Assembly: GCA_011050685.1 (NCBI GenBank)
Contig: DRFF01000190.1
Span: 1-64,000, forward strand
Reading direction: 5' to 3'
Source: Aurantimonas coralicida
GTDB lineage: Bacteria > Pseudomonadota > Alphaproteobacteria > Rhizobiales > Rhizobiaceae
Length of the DNA stretch: 64,000 nucleotides
Made by a program: the position numbers and the translations under genes. Position 1 is the first letter of the stretch; every line of letters starts with the position of its first letter. This document shows, one piece after another, positions 50,616-59,137 of this stretch. The notes under the pieces were generated by a model. It searched no databases. It was not told the DNA's origin and was given only the letters and a program-made list of their open reading frames with translations.

Positions 50616-51887
50616 TTAGCCCTGGAACAGCTGCAGAATTGCCTGGGTGGAGGTGTTGGCGATCGACAGCGCCTGAACACCGAGCTGCTGCTGCGTCTGC
50701 AGCGCCTTGAGACGGGTCGACTCCTCGGTCATGTCCGCATCGACAAGAGCGCCGACGCCCTTGGAAATTGTGTCCATAAGCTTGGAGACGAAGTTCGTCT
50801 GCATCTCCACCCGGTTCTGAACGGCGCCGAGGCTGGATGCCGCGGTGGTGACCTGCGACAGCGCCTCGTCGACCACCCGGATATAGGCCTGAACCTGTCC
50901 CGACGTGACGCCAGCTACCGAGATGTCGATGGCATCGACCGCCGTGGAGAAGGTGCCAGTGGCAGCGGCATTTGTATCGACAGCCGCCAGACCAAGATCT
51001 GCCACAGCCGGCGGGGTCGTGCCGGAAGCGGTCGCGGCGCTGACCGTGAAGCTTTCGAGCGAGTTGAAGCTCAAGGCGCCTGCGGTGATCGTCACGTCGA
51101 TGCCCTGGATGCCGGCGTCCTTCAGTGCCTGCTTGTAGACGGCCGCCAGGTCGTTGTCGGACTTGATCGTGAAGCTGGCAAGGCCGGCGGCAGTCAGGGT
51201 CGCCTGGGTGATCTCCACAGCGCGGCCAGCGGCGCCGTTCTGCGAGATGCTGAACGAGATCTTGTTGTCGGCACCGAAGGCAACCGCCGTCGTCTCGACC
51301 GTCGAGGTGCCGGTTGCCGCAGCGAACTGATCGATATCGATGGTCTTGTCGAGAATGCCGGCATTGGCGGCGAAGAGGCGGATACTGACGATGTCGACCT
51401 TGATCGACCCGACGGCGAGCTTGCCACTGGCATCGCGCGACAGCGACGAAACGATTTCCTTCTGCGTGGTCGCGGCCGTGTTGCTGAGCCAATTCTGACC
51501 GGAGAAGGACGCCGAATCGGAAATCGTCTTCAGCTGTTCCTGTAGCGCGGTGATTTCCGACTGCACCTTGGACCTGTCGACGCCATCACTGGTCGCGGTC
51601 GTCAGCTTGGCCTTGATTTCGTTGAGCACGTCTTTAGCGGCGGCAAGGCCGGTATAGGCGGTGTCGACCGTGGCCGCGCCGATGCCGAGCGAGTCGGATA
51701 CCGCCGACATGGCCTGGTTGTCCGAACGCATGCCGGTGGCAATCGACCAGTAGGCCGCGTTGTCCTTCGCCTCCGCGACACGAAGTCCAGTCGAGATCCG
51801 GTTCTGGGTATTGTCCATAGCCATATTCGTCTGCTGCAGCGTCTGCAGAGCCGTCATCGCGGCGACGTTGGTGTTGATACTCGTCAT
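50616..51887 (-). CDS. fla: Flagellin (upstream paralogue)
   Basis: The 423-residue flagellin starts MTSINTNVAAMTALQTLQQTNMAMDNTQNRISTGLRV and ends IANTSTQAILQLFQG. It is nearly identical to its neighbour through most of its length and differs mainly at about residues 8-40 and in the last dozen residues. AAGGG lies before the ATG at 51887. An upstream ATG would add 11 residues and is not supported. It lies between fliP and the other flagellin, with its own terminator. Confidence 0.96.
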   Translation of the reverse strand: MTSINTNVAAMTALQTLQQTNMAMDNTQNRISTGLRVAEAKDNAAYWSIATGMRSDNQAMSAVSDSLGIGAATVDTAYTGLAAAKDVLNEIKAKLTTATSDGVDRSKVQSEITALQEQLKTISDSASFSGQNWLSNTAATTQKEIVSSLSRDASGKLAVGSIKVDIVSIRLFAANAGILDKTIDIDQFAAATGTSTVETTAVAFGADNKISFSISQNGAAGRAVEITQATLTAAGLASFTIKSDNDLAAVYKQALKDAGIQGIDVTITAGALSFNSLESFTVSAATASGTTPPAVADLGLAAVDTNAAATGTFSTAVDAIDISVAGVTSGQVQAYIRVVDEALSQVTTAASSLGAVQNRVEMQTNFVSKLMDTISKGVGALVDADMTEESTRLKALQTQQQLGVQALSIANTSTQAILQLFQG

Positions 51888-51974
51888 TCCATTACCCTTA
51901 ATGGCGCAGTCGCCCTTCATGGGCTTTTTGCTAAATCAAGGTCCGCGTCATCATGTTCGGTACCGTCGAGCGTT

Positions 51975-51995
51975 AACCTAGGTTCTTAACGTTAA
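51975..51995. repeat. Two adjacent 10-bp palindromes upstream of the flagellin gene
   Basis: AACCTAGGTT (51975-51984) and TTAACGTTAA (51986-51995) are both perfect palindromes separated by one base. They lie about 90-110 bases upstream of the flagellin ATG at 51887. The TTAA elements are not spaced as in CtrA boxes. They may be operator half-sites for a flagellar regulator such as FtcR. Confidence 0.45.
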
Positions 51996-52003
51996 CCAAA
52001 TGT

Positions 52004-52042
52004 GAAAAAGCGGCCCGACCGCGTGCGTTCGGGCCCGCCCTG
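52004..52042 (-). terminator. Rho-independent terminator after fliP
   Basis: A 9-bp GC-rich stem with one bulged G and a 10-base loop is followed by TTTTTC on the minus strand, directly after the fliP stop at 52048. It ends the long flgB-to-fliP transcript before the flagellin genes. Confidence 0.75.
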
Positions 52043-52047
52043 CGCAT

Positions 52048-52812
52048 TCAGAAAAACGAGCGGACCAACGATCCGACGAGCATGTTCCAACCGTCGATGA
52101 GGATGAAGAACAGGATCTTGAAGGGCAGCGAGATGATCGTCGGTGGCAGCATCATCATGCCCATCGACATGGTCAGCGTCGCGACGATCATATCGATCAC
52201 CAGGAATGGCAGCACGATGAGAAAGCCGATCTCGAAGCCGCGTCGCAGCTCGGAGATCATGAAGGCCGGAATCAGAACCCGCAATGCGACGTCGCGCTCG
52301 TCGGCGGCCCCCTGCTCGGCCGGCTCGACCCGCGTGCGGCTGGTCGCGTCGGCAATGTCTCCGAATAGCGCCAAATCCGCGGGTCGCACCTGGGTCAGCA
52401 TGAAGTCCTTGAACGGATCCGTGATCCGATAGAACGCGTCCTCCTCGCTGATCGAGTTGTTCAACAACGGCTGCAGACCGTCGTTCCAGGCGCGGTCGAA
52501 GGTCGGTGCCATGACGAAAAAGGTCATGAACAGCGACAGGGATATCAGGATGAGGTTTGCCGGCGTCGTCTGCAGGCCAATTCCGGCGCGAAGGATCGAC
52601 AGCGCGATGACGATACGCGTGAAGGAGGTGACCATCACCAGAAGCCCCGGCGCGACCGACAGAATCGTGACGATGCCGAACAATTGCACGATGCGGCCCG
52701 ACGCGCTCGAATCCCCGGCAGGGATCAGAGCTGCCAGCCCGGATAGATCGGGGGTTTGCGCAAAGGCCGGCGTGGCGAAGAGAATGGCGAGAAGAAAGAG
52801 CAGCGGTCTCAT
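52048..52812 (-). CDS. fliP: Flagellar export gate protein FliP
   Basis: The 254-residue product has a cleavable signal (MRPLLFLLAILFATPAFA) and four later helices. FliP patterns include VMVTSFTRIVIALSILRAGIGLQTTPANLILISLSLFMTFFVMAPTFDRAWNDGLQPL and the ending GWNMLVGSLVRSFF. It is the core of the export gate with FliQ and FliR. Its ATG overlaps the fliL stop, so the two are coupled. FliO is not seen in the window. Confidence 0.95.
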   Translation of the reverse strand: MRPLLFLLAILFATPAFAQTPDLSGLAALIPAGDSSASGRIVQLFGIVTILSVAPGLLVMVTSFTRIVIALSILRAGIGLQTTPANLILISLSLFMTFFVMAPTFDRAWNDGLQPLLNNSISEEDAFYRITDPFKDFMLTQVRPADLALFGDIADATSRTRVEPAEQGAADERDVALRVLIPAFMISELRRGFEIGFLIVLPFLVIDMIVATLTMSMGMMMLPPTIISLPFKILFFILIDGWNMLVGSLVRSFF

Positions 52813-53309
52813 TCGGCGACCATGGTCTGGATGAGATAGTCGATGACCGCCGGTGAGCGCAGGCGGGCCCGTTCGCGCAGGTCTTCGCGCAGATGAAGCA
52901 GTCCGCGCGTACCCTCGATCTGGGCAAGCTGGACCGAACGCAGGAATGCCAGCGTATCCGATTCGATCTCCGCGGCGAGGACATCGGCGTTGACGCTGCC
53001 ATCGTCTTTCAGGACCAGCGAAGCCTCGATGCGAAGCCAGGTGCGCGGGGGCGCGTAGATGTTGGTGAGGATCGGCTTTAGCGGAATCAGACGGAGCGGC
53101 GTCTCGTCATGCTCCGCCGTAGCCAGGTCGCTATCGCCCCTGTCGACCTCGTTCGCCGTTTCGACCGGCGGCGTGGCAGGCTCAGTTTTCTGCTCCGGCG
53201 ATGCCCCGGACTTGCCGAGCATACTGCCGAGGAACGCTCCGCCACCGCCCGCGACGAGAGTCAGAATCACCACCACCACGACGGTCGGAATCAGTCCGTC
53301 ACCCTTCAT
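52809..53309 (-). CDS. fliL: Flagellar basal-body protein FliL
   Basis: The 166-residue product starts MKGDGLIPTVVVVVILTLVAGGGGAFLGSML, with one helix near the N-terminus. An acidic linker is followed by a periplasmic domain, RLIPLKPILTNIYAPPRTWLRIEASLVL...IESDTLAFLRSVQL, the FliL fold that supports the stator. The ATG at 53309 gives the normal length; upstream codons in the same frame are less likely. A second FliL-like gene lies at 30725. Confidence 0.88.
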   Translation of the reverse strand: MKGDGLIPTVVVVVILTLVAGGGGAFLGSMLGKSGASPEQKTEPATPPVETANEVDRGDSDLATAEHDETPLRLIPLKPILTNIYAPPRTWLRIEASLVLKDDGSVNADVLAAEIESDTLAFLRSVQLAQIEGTRGLLHLREDLRERARLRSPAVIDYLIQTMVAE

Positions 53310-53510
53310 GGCGCTGTCTTGTTTTTGCTGGAAGTGCCGATCTCGACCATGCGACGACCCCTCTCCACTCACGCGTCGGCGGCAGCGCCCTCATGGCGAT
53401 GCCTTTGCCGACGACCGAGCGATATCGGGTCTGGCTGTCGCGAGACTTGCGGGGGTACAGCCGCCGGTTGCCCGGGCCGATCCGCGGCTTTGCCGGAAAG
53501 GCGGCAGGTC

Positions 53511-54215
53511 TCAGTAAGGCGCGACGATATCGTAGATCTGCTGGCCCCAACCGGGCTGTTGAACCTCGGTAATGCGGCCGCGGCCGCCATAGGAAATCCG
53601 CGCCTCGGCGATCTTGTCATATGCGATGGTGTTGTTCGCCAGGATGTCGCGGGGCCGGATGATCCCGGCGATCGACAGCACCCTGACCTCGAAATTGACC
53701 CGCATTTCCTGTTGGCCGCTGATGAACAAATTGCCGTTCGGCAGCTTCTGGCCGACCACGGCCGCGACCGACAGATCGATGTCCTCGGACCGCTTGATCC
53801 TGCCCTTGCCGGCCATGTCGGACTTGCCGTTGGCGCCCAATGTCGCCCCAACGGTCGGCAGTGTGTATTGGCCGAAAGTTCCAGCCAGATCGAGCCCGGA
53901 GTCGATGCCGGACTTGCGCGAACGCTCGGAATTGTTGTCGAGCGATGCCTGGTCGCGGATCTGGATTTTCACCGTGACGATATCGCCAACGCCGAGCGCG
54001 CGAGGATCCTGGTAGAAGTCGGCACGCTCGTCGCTCCACAACGAATGCGGTGTGCGCGGTCCGGCGGCCGGGAACGCGGCCGGCTGGGCGACGATCGGCG
54101 GATTCTCATAGAGCCCGGCGCCAACCGGCGACAGGGCCGGCTCGCGAAACGCGTCCTCGCGCGTCGTCGAGCAGCCGGCCAGGGCGGCGAGCGCAATAAC
54201 GGCCAAAGCTCTCAC
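53511..54215 (-). CDS. flgH: Flagellar L-ring protein FlgH
   Basis: The 234-residue outer-membrane lipoprotein has lipobox MRALAVIALAALAGC and the FlgH patterns FYQDPRALGVGDIVTVKIQIRDQASLDNNSERS and NLFISGQQEMRVNFEVRVLSIAGIIRPRDILANNTI. It forms the L ring in the outer membrane around the rod. The start overlaps the motE stop by four bases. A gap of about 200 bases before fliL (53310-53510) holds no gene. Confidence 0.95.
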   Translation of the reverse strand: MRALAVIALAALAGCSTTREDAFREPALSPVGAGLYENPPIVAQPAAFPAAGPRTPHSLWSDERADFYQDPRALGVGDIVTVKIQIRDQASLDNNSERSRKSGIDSGLDLAGTFGQYTLPTVGATLGANGKSDMAGKGRIKRSEDIDLSVAAVVGQKLPNGNLFISGQQEMRVNFEVRVLSIAGIIRPRDILANNTIAYDKIAEARISYGGRGRITEVQQPGWGQQIYDIVAPY

Positions 54216-54808
54216 GATTTGCTCTCCGCGACCTGCTTCTCGTCCATCGAACCACCGGCGGAGGTCTTTTGAACGATCAAGTTGGTGATTTCAGCGGCGG
54301 TGGCTGGCGGCATCGCGCTGAGAATGTCGCTGGCCTGACGTGATTTCAGCCGGGCGATCAACGAGGCAGCGGAATCGCGGTCGATCTGAGCGAGTTGCGC
54401 GGCGGCAGCGTCAGCCTTCATCTTGGCATAGATGTCGACGATGATCGTGGATGCGCCGTCGAGGAAGCGGTTTCGCTCCGCCAGCCATTCCTGATAATCC
54501 TTCCGCTTGGCTTCGAGGGCGTCGATCTGCTTGCCGATCTCGGTTTCGAGTTCGGTCAATTGCTTCTGCTCCAAAGCGTAGCGAGCGTCCTGGGCCTTGT
54601 CAGCGATATTGAGACAGTACTTCTCGACCTCACTGGCGGGCTTTTTGCGTTTGGCGACGTCACCGCTCTCGCCGATGATTCGGACTTCCTGAGGTGGGAT
54701 TTCGGGCGCTCCAGCCGCATGCGCGAAGCCGATCGGCGCCAGAACGGGGGCGAAAACGACGAGCCAGGCAGCGCGCCATCCCGTTCGCGTGAAAGTCTGA
54801 ATCATCAT
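54212..54808 (-). CDS. motE: MotE, periplasmic chaperone-like motility protein
   Basis: The 198-residue product has a signal peptide (WLVVFAPVLAPIGFAHAAG) and a long helical region, YALEQKQLTELETEIGKQIDALEAKRKDYQEWLAERNRFL. A MgtE-N-like C-terminal part, AAQLAQIDRDSAASLIARLKSRQASDILSAMPPATAAEIT, follows. This matches rhizobial MotE, needed for correct folding or stability of MotC. It lies between flgI and flgH with overlaps on both sides. Confidence 0.88.
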   Translation of the reverse strand: MMIQTFTRTGWRAAWLVVFAPVLAPIGFAHAAGAPEIPPQEVRIIGESGDVAKRKKPASEVEKYCLNIADKAQDARYALEQKQLTELETEIGKQIDALEAKRKDYQEWLAERNRFLDGASTIIVDIYAKMKADAAAAQLAQIDRDSAASLIARLKSRQASDILSAMPPATAAEITNLIVQKTSAGGSMDEKQVAESKS

Positions 54809-55986
54809 TGCACCACGAGTTCGGCCTGTAAGGCACCAGCCGTCTTGATCCCCTGCAGGATCGCGATGATCCCCGTCGGTTTCAGCCCCATACCGTTGAG
54901 GCCGCGAACCACGGATTCCAGATCGGCGCCGCCGACGAAGGCGAAGGACCCGCCACTCTGCTGGGCGTCGACGATGGTTTCGGAGGTCACCACGGTCTGC
55001 CCCTTCGAGAAGGGCTCAGGCTGTGAAACAGCCGGCATTTCGCTGACCCGGACGGTCAGATTGCCGTGGGTCAGGGCAACGGTGGAGATTTGCACGTCCC
55101 TGCCGATGACGACCGTGCCGGTCCGCTCATCGATGACGACCCGCGCAATCTGGTCAGGCTCGATCCTGAGGTCACCGATCTCGGCGATGAAACGCGTGCT
55201 CGACACCTTCGCGGGTCGCTTGAGATGGATCGTGCGGAAGTCCTCTTCCTGCGCGACGGCAGCGCCCCAGCGATTGACGGCATAGGCGTTGACGATGTCG
55301 ACGACGCGGATGGCGGTCTTGAAATCCGGATTGAAAAGCTCGATCGCCAATTGGCCGTCGTCGTTGAAAGCACCGGGCACCTCCCGCTCGACAAGCGCGC
55401 CGTTCGCGACCCGGCCAGTGGTTGGTACGCCCTGGGTCAGGCGTTCGCTGTCGCCCTGGGTGGAAAAACCGCTCACCGCAAGCGGGCCTTGCGCGACCGC
55501 GTAGATCTCACCATCAGCGCCATACAGCGGCGTCATCACCAGCGTACCGCCCATCAGCGACGAGGCGTCGCCGAGCGAGGACACGGTGACATCAATGCGC
55601 GAGCCGGTGCCGATAAAGGCCGGCAGTTCTGCGGTCACGGTAACCGCCGCGACATTCTTGCTGCGCGAGGACTGGGACCGGATGTTGACGCCCATCCGAT
55701 CGAGCATCGACTGCATCGACTGCTCGGTGAATGGCGCATTGCGCATGGAATCGCCGGTCCCTTGAAGACCGATCACGAGACCGTAACCGACGAGTTGGTT
55801 GGCCCGCACGCCGCGAATATTGACGATGTCCTTGATGCGGACGGTGCCGGCCGCATCGGCCGGGTTGCCACGGACATGCTGGAGCTTTGCCACAGCCTGA
55901 CCGCCGGCGCCGCTATAGTCGGCGGCCGACGTGCCCTGAAGGCTCGCGGCGATGAGGAGGACCCCGAGGAGCAGCCGAACGATCAT
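54805..55986 (-). CDS. flgI: Flagellar P-ring protein FlgI
   Basis: The 393-residue periplasmic protein has signal peptide MIVRLLLGVLLIAASLQGTSA. FlgI patterns include RIKDIVNIRGVRANQLVGYGLVIGLQGTGDSMRNAPFTEQSM and GLKPTGIIAILQGIKTAGALQAELVVQ at the end. It builds the P ring in the peptidoglycan layer. It overlaps flgA and motE, consistent with one transcript. Confidence 0.96.
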   Translation of the reverse strand: MIVRLLLGVLLIAASLQGTSAADYSGAGGQAVAKLQHVRGNPADAAGTVRIKDIVNIRGVRANQLVGYGLVIGLQGTGDSMRNAPFTEQSMQSMLDRMGVNIRSQSSRSKNVAAVTVTAELPAFIGTGSRIDVTVSSLGDASSLMGGTLVMTPLYGADGEIYAVAQGPLAVSGFSTQGDSERLTQGVPTTGRVANGALVEREVPGAFNDDGQLAIELFNPDFKTAIRVVDIVNAYAVNRWGAAVAQEEDFRTIHLKRPAKVSSTRFIAEIGDLRIEPDQIARVVIDERTGTVVIGRDVQISTVALTHGNLTVRVSEMPAVSQPEPFSKGQTVVTSETIVDAQQSGGSFAFVGGADLESVVRGLNGMGLKPTGIIAILQGIKTAGALQAELVVQ

Positions 55987-56477
55987 CCGTGGATCCGAAC
56001 GCTGCCGTCGGCTTCGACGATACCGGAGACGACGAGACCGCTGTCGGCGTTGCGCACGCGCACGATCTCGCCTTCGGCGGCCGAGCGCAGCGCCGTGCCG
56101 AGGCCGGTGATGATCAGCCCGCCTTCGCGGAAGACCATCGTCACGGCCGCGCCGGCCCGCACCAGGTCCGGGGTTTTGAGATCCGACAGAAGGATCGGCT
56201 TGCCCGGCAGAAGAGTGCGCCGTGCCACCTGCCCCGCCAGCATTTCGTCTTCGATGACGTAGAGCGTGATCTTCTCGTCCTTGACGATATAGGCCTTGTA
56301 GGAAATGCCCCGGTCCACAACGCTTTGACCCGGATAGACGACGGCCGCAGGAACCGGAAGGTCGAGCTCGGCCGCAAATCCCTGGATTGGAACAAGCAGT
56401 GCCGCAAACGCGGCGAGACCCGCGGCCACCAAAAGGCCGGATGACAGGGCTCGAGGGGTGGTTGCCATGAAGCTCAT
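55983..56477 (-). CDS. flgA: P-ring assembly chaperone FlgA
   Basis: The 164-residue product has a signal sequence (LLVAAGLAAFAALLVPIQGFA) and an SAF-like domain with VYPGQSVVDRGI and GKPILLSDLKTPDLVRAGAAVTMVFREGGLIIT. The terminal line GEIVRVRNADSGLVVSGIVEADGSVRI is the FlgA mark. It lacks the extra N-terminal domain seen in enteric FlgA. An ATG at 56468 is an alternative start. It lies between flgG and flgI. Confidence 0.92.
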   Translation of the reverse strand: MSFMATTPRALSSGLLVAAGLAAFAALLVPIQGFAAELDLPVPAAVVYPGQSVVDRGISYKAYIVKDEKITLYVIEDEMLAGQVARRTLLPGKPILLSDLKTPDLVRAGAAVTMVFREGGLIITGLGTALRSAAEGEIVRVRNADSGLVVSGIVEADGSVRIHG

Positions 56478-56480
56478 GGA

Positions 56481-57269
56481 CTAACGGAGTCCCTTGGTGA
56501 CGACGCTTGCCATCTCGTCGGCCGCCGAAATCACCTTCGAATTCATTTCGTAAGCCCGCTGAGCGGAAATGAGCTGCGATATTTCCTTCACGGGATCGAC
56601 GTTGGAATCCTCCAGATAGCCCTGATGAACCACCGCCATGCCCGGATCCCCCGGAACGCCCGCGGTCGGGCCGCCCGAAGCGAGGGTTTCCTTGAACAGG
56701 TTGCCGCCCTGTGCAGCCAATCCCGCGTCATTGGCAAAAGTCGCGATCGTCAACTGGCCTATCTCTTGCGCATCGGCCTGACCGTCCACCTGAGCGAAAA
56801 CCTGTCCGCTCTCGTTGACGGTGATTTCGGTGGCGTTCTGCGGGACCGTGATGGCCGGTTCGACGCGATAGCCGTCGAGCGTGACGAGTTGCCCCTCACC
56901 ATTGGTGTTGAAGGCACCGTCGCGGGTATAGAGAATCTCGCCGCCAGGCCCTTCCAATTGGAACCAGCCGGCCCCGTTCAGGGCGAGATCGAGCTTGTTA
57001 CCAGTCTGATTGAGCGTGCCCTGGAGATTGATGTTGCGGATTGCCGCGAGACGCACGCCGAGGCCCAGTTGGGCGCCTTCCGGCACCACACCCTGCCCGC
57101 CCCGCGCGGGAACACCCTGCATTCGTTCCACCTGGTAGAGCAGATCGGTGAACTCGGCGCGCGCGCGCTTGAATCCGGTCGTGTTGATGTTCGCGATGTT
57201 ATTGGCGATGACCTCAACGTTGGTCTGCTGGGCGTTCATGCCGGTGGCGGCGATTGCAAGGGCTCGCAT
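56481..57269 (-). CDS. flgG: Flagellar distal rod protein FlgG
   Basis: The 262-residue product has N-terminal [46 protein letters not shown], the rod-protein signature. The length and the [28 protein letters not shown] region are those of FlgG. It ends [25 protein letters not shown]. It lies after fliE (gap 95 bases) and is followed by flgA. Confidence 0.96.
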   Translation of the reverse strand: MRALAIAATGMNAQQTNVEVIANNIANINTTGFKRARAEFTDLLYQVERMQGVPARGGQGVVPEGAQLGLGVRLAAIRNINLQGTLNQTGNKLDLALNGAGWFQLEGPGGEILYTRDGAFNTNGEGQLVTLDGYRVEPAITVPQNATEITVNESGQVFAQVDGQADAQEIGQLTIATFANDAGLAAQGGNLFKETLASGGPTAGVPGDPGMAVVHQGYLEDSNVDPVKEISQLISAQRAYEMNSKVISAADEMASVVTKGLR

Positions 57270-57364
57270 CGGGTGGCTCCTTCAGGATGATGGACCGGCA
57301 TTCCAATGTTCCTGGAGCGCCGGAAAAGCAGTATTCGCGAGGCGAATGACAGGGCCGGATCGCC

Positions 57365-57676
57365 TCAGATCGCCATGCGGGACAGTTCGAGATAGGCGCT
57401 GACGGCCTTGTCGCGGATGGAAACAGCCGTCTGGAGCGTCCGTTCGGCGGCCATGACGGATTCGACAACGGACTGCGTCGTCGCATTGCCGTTGATCCCC
57501 TTGATCGACGTTGCCTCGGCGGTCTTGACCGTGTTGACGGCTTCGCTCGCGATCTGCGACAGAACCGTGCCGAAGTCGGCCCCAGCGGCTGCCTGAGCAG
57601 GTCCCGTTGGGGTGAATGTATTGCCGACCGCGCTGGTGCCGATGCTCGGAAAGGTTGCTCCGATGGATGGGATCAT
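57365..57676 (-). CDS. fliE: Flagellar hook-basal body protein FliE
   Basis: The 103-residue product ends [35 protein letters not shown], the FliE C-terminal pattern that links the MS ring to the rod. The N-terminal part is low-complexity. It starts two bases after flgC, which keeps the flgB-flgC-fliE order. Confidence 0.94.
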   Translation of the reverse strand: MIPSIGATFPSIGTSAVGNTFTPTGPAQAAAGADFGTVLSQIASEAVNTVKTAEATSIKGINGNATTQSVVESVMAAERTLQTAVSIRDKAVSAYLELSRMAI

Positions 57677-57678
57677 GG

Positions 57679-58095
57679 TCAGCTCCTCAGAAGGTCGATG
57701 GTCATGTTGATGATTTCGCGCGCCTGCTTCACTACCTGGATGTTGGCTTCGTAGGAGCGGTTCGCCTCGCGCATGTCCGCCATTTCGACGAGCATCCGTA
57801 CATTCGGCATTTTCACGTAGCCCTCGGCGTTGGCCGCCGGGTTGCCCGGGTCATGCTCAAGGACGAAGGGGGTTTCGTCAGTCCCGATTCCGCCGACCCG
57901 GACCATTTCGGCACCGGTGACACGATCGAGCTCACCCTGGAAGGTGACCGTCTTGCGCTGATACGGATCGCTGCCGGCTGTCGTCCCCGTGGTCTGGGCA
58001 TTGGCGATGTTCTCGGACACCACCCGCATGCGTGTGGACTGCGCCTGAAGGCCACTAGCGGCGATCCTGAGCGGGGCAAGAAGCGGATCGGACAT
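57679..58095 (-). CDS. flgC: Flagellar proximal rod protein FlgC
   Basis: The 138-residue product starts [39 protein letters not shown] and ends [34 protein letters not shown], both FlgC-specific. Length is normal. It lies five bases after flgB. Confidence 0.96.
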   Translation of the reverse strand: MSDPLLAPLRIAASGLQAQSTRMRVVSENIANAQTTGTTAGSDPYQRKTVTFQGELDRVTGAEMVRVGGIGTDETPFVLEHDPGNPAANAEGYVKMPNVRMLVEMADMREANRSYEANIQVVKQAREIINMTIDLLRS

Positions 58096-58100
58096 CGGAG

Positions 58101-58481
58101 TTATCCCTTCACGGACATGACGAGCAGGCGATGAAACGCCTTCACGACCGACGTATCGAGAGAATACGCCCGAGAAATCTCACCAGCCTTGAGCATCTCC
58201 TGCTCAAGGCTCACGGAATTGCCGGAATGGGTGACATCCCAAGGCGTTTCGGTGACGACATCCTGACTGTCGCTGGTGCCGCCGAGCGAGGCCATATGCA
58301 TGTTGCTGGAGCTTACGAGATCGAGGCGTGTCGAAGCCAGAACATCGCTGAAGGACGCCAGGTCTTTGGCTTTGTAACCAGGCGTATTCGCATTGGCGAC
58401 GTTTTCGGCCACCACCGTCTGGCGCGTGGCCAACCACGAGGTGCGCTGCGAAGCGATTCCAAAAAGATAGACCTGTTCCAT
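58101..58481 (-). CDS. flgB: Flagellar proximal rod protein FlgB
   Basis: The 126-residue product starts [41 protein letters not shown]. It ends with [21 protein letters not shown], fitting FlgB. The ATG at 58481 is chosen over a TTG at 58496. It begins the flgB-flgC-fliE-flgG-flgA-flgI-motE-flgH block. The 210 bases upstream should hold the promoter, though no CtrA box is visible there. Confidence 0.93.
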   Translation of the reverse strand: MEQVYLFGIASQRTSWLATRQTVVAENVANANTPGYKAKDLASFSDVLASTRLDLVSSSNMHMASLGGTSDSQDVVTETPWDVTHSGNSVSLEQEMLKAGEISRAYSLDTSVVKAFHRLLVMSVKG

Positions 58482-58691
58482 GACATCTCGCGCCAATGCT
58501 CTTGAGACTCATGGTCTAGGAGGAAGCGCTTGTCCGAAGCTTGCCCTGACGGTGATAACCGGTTGAGAAGGAACGGACGCGACGGCGTGGAAAGGCTCAG
58601 GGGGCCAAGGCATCACCGTTGCGGAGGCGCTTGCGTCCGATGAGCGCAAGACATCGTCAGACGCGGCCGCGGCGGCCGACGAGCAGCGATG

Positions 58692-59135
58692 TCACGCGTC
58701 GGGGGGGGAGATGGGCTCTTGCAAATGTGCGCCGCGGATCGCCTGACGCAGTTCCTCGGTGCCGCCGTCAGCCATCTCACCGGCATCGTCGAACGCGATG
58801 TAGGTGATATCCACCGCCGCCGCAGAGGCGCCCAGCTCAAGCTGGAAATGGGCGGTGACGCCGGCATGTTTGAACTCGAGGGCGAGCGAGACAATCGGCA
58901 CGCCGCCCCAGTTCAGACGCACGTCGCCGGAATTGGCAAAGCGCAGCACACCAGGCTTGAGATACAACTCCGCCGAGGAGGTGACGATATCCGCAATGTT
59001 GCCATAGCGTTCGAGACGGAGGAAGGCGATGTAGTCGACCACGTCCACGAGACGAAGTTCGGCGACGACTTCCTTGATGCCATCGGCAAGCGCCCGCTCG
59101 CGAGACAGGGTGTTGTGTTTGCGGATATCGAGCAT
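58692..59135 (-). CDS. Conserved-looking unknown protein in the flagellar cluster
   Basis: The 147-residue product starts MLDIRKHNTLSRERALADGIKEVVAELRLVDVVDYIAFLRLERYGNIADIV. No signal or membrane helix is visible. The second half is beta-rich (LYLKPGVLRFANSGDVRLNWGG, VSLALEFKHAGVTAHFQLEL). It begins two bases after the flhB stop, so it is in the same transcript. I do not recognise a family. Context suggests an accessory role in motor assembly or regulation. Confidence 0.7.
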   Translation of the reverse strand: MLDIRKHNTLSRERALADGIKEVVAELRLVDVVDYIAFLRLERYGNIADIVTSSAELYLKPGVLRFANSGDVRLNWGGVPIVSLALEFKHAGVTAHFQLELGASAAAVDITYIAFDDAGEMADGGTEELRQAIRGAHLQEPISPPDA

Positions 59136-59137
59136 GA

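Noticed and set aside
50263-51492. Minus-strand open frame (409 codons) covering most of the upstream flagellin in another frame
   Set aside because: It arises from codon bias of flagellin in a shifted frame, crosses the terminator at 50556-50586 and has no recognisable domain.
51973-51995. TTAA elements before the flagellin gene as a CtrA box
   Set aside because: Spacings between TTAA elements are 9 and 2 bases rather than 7.
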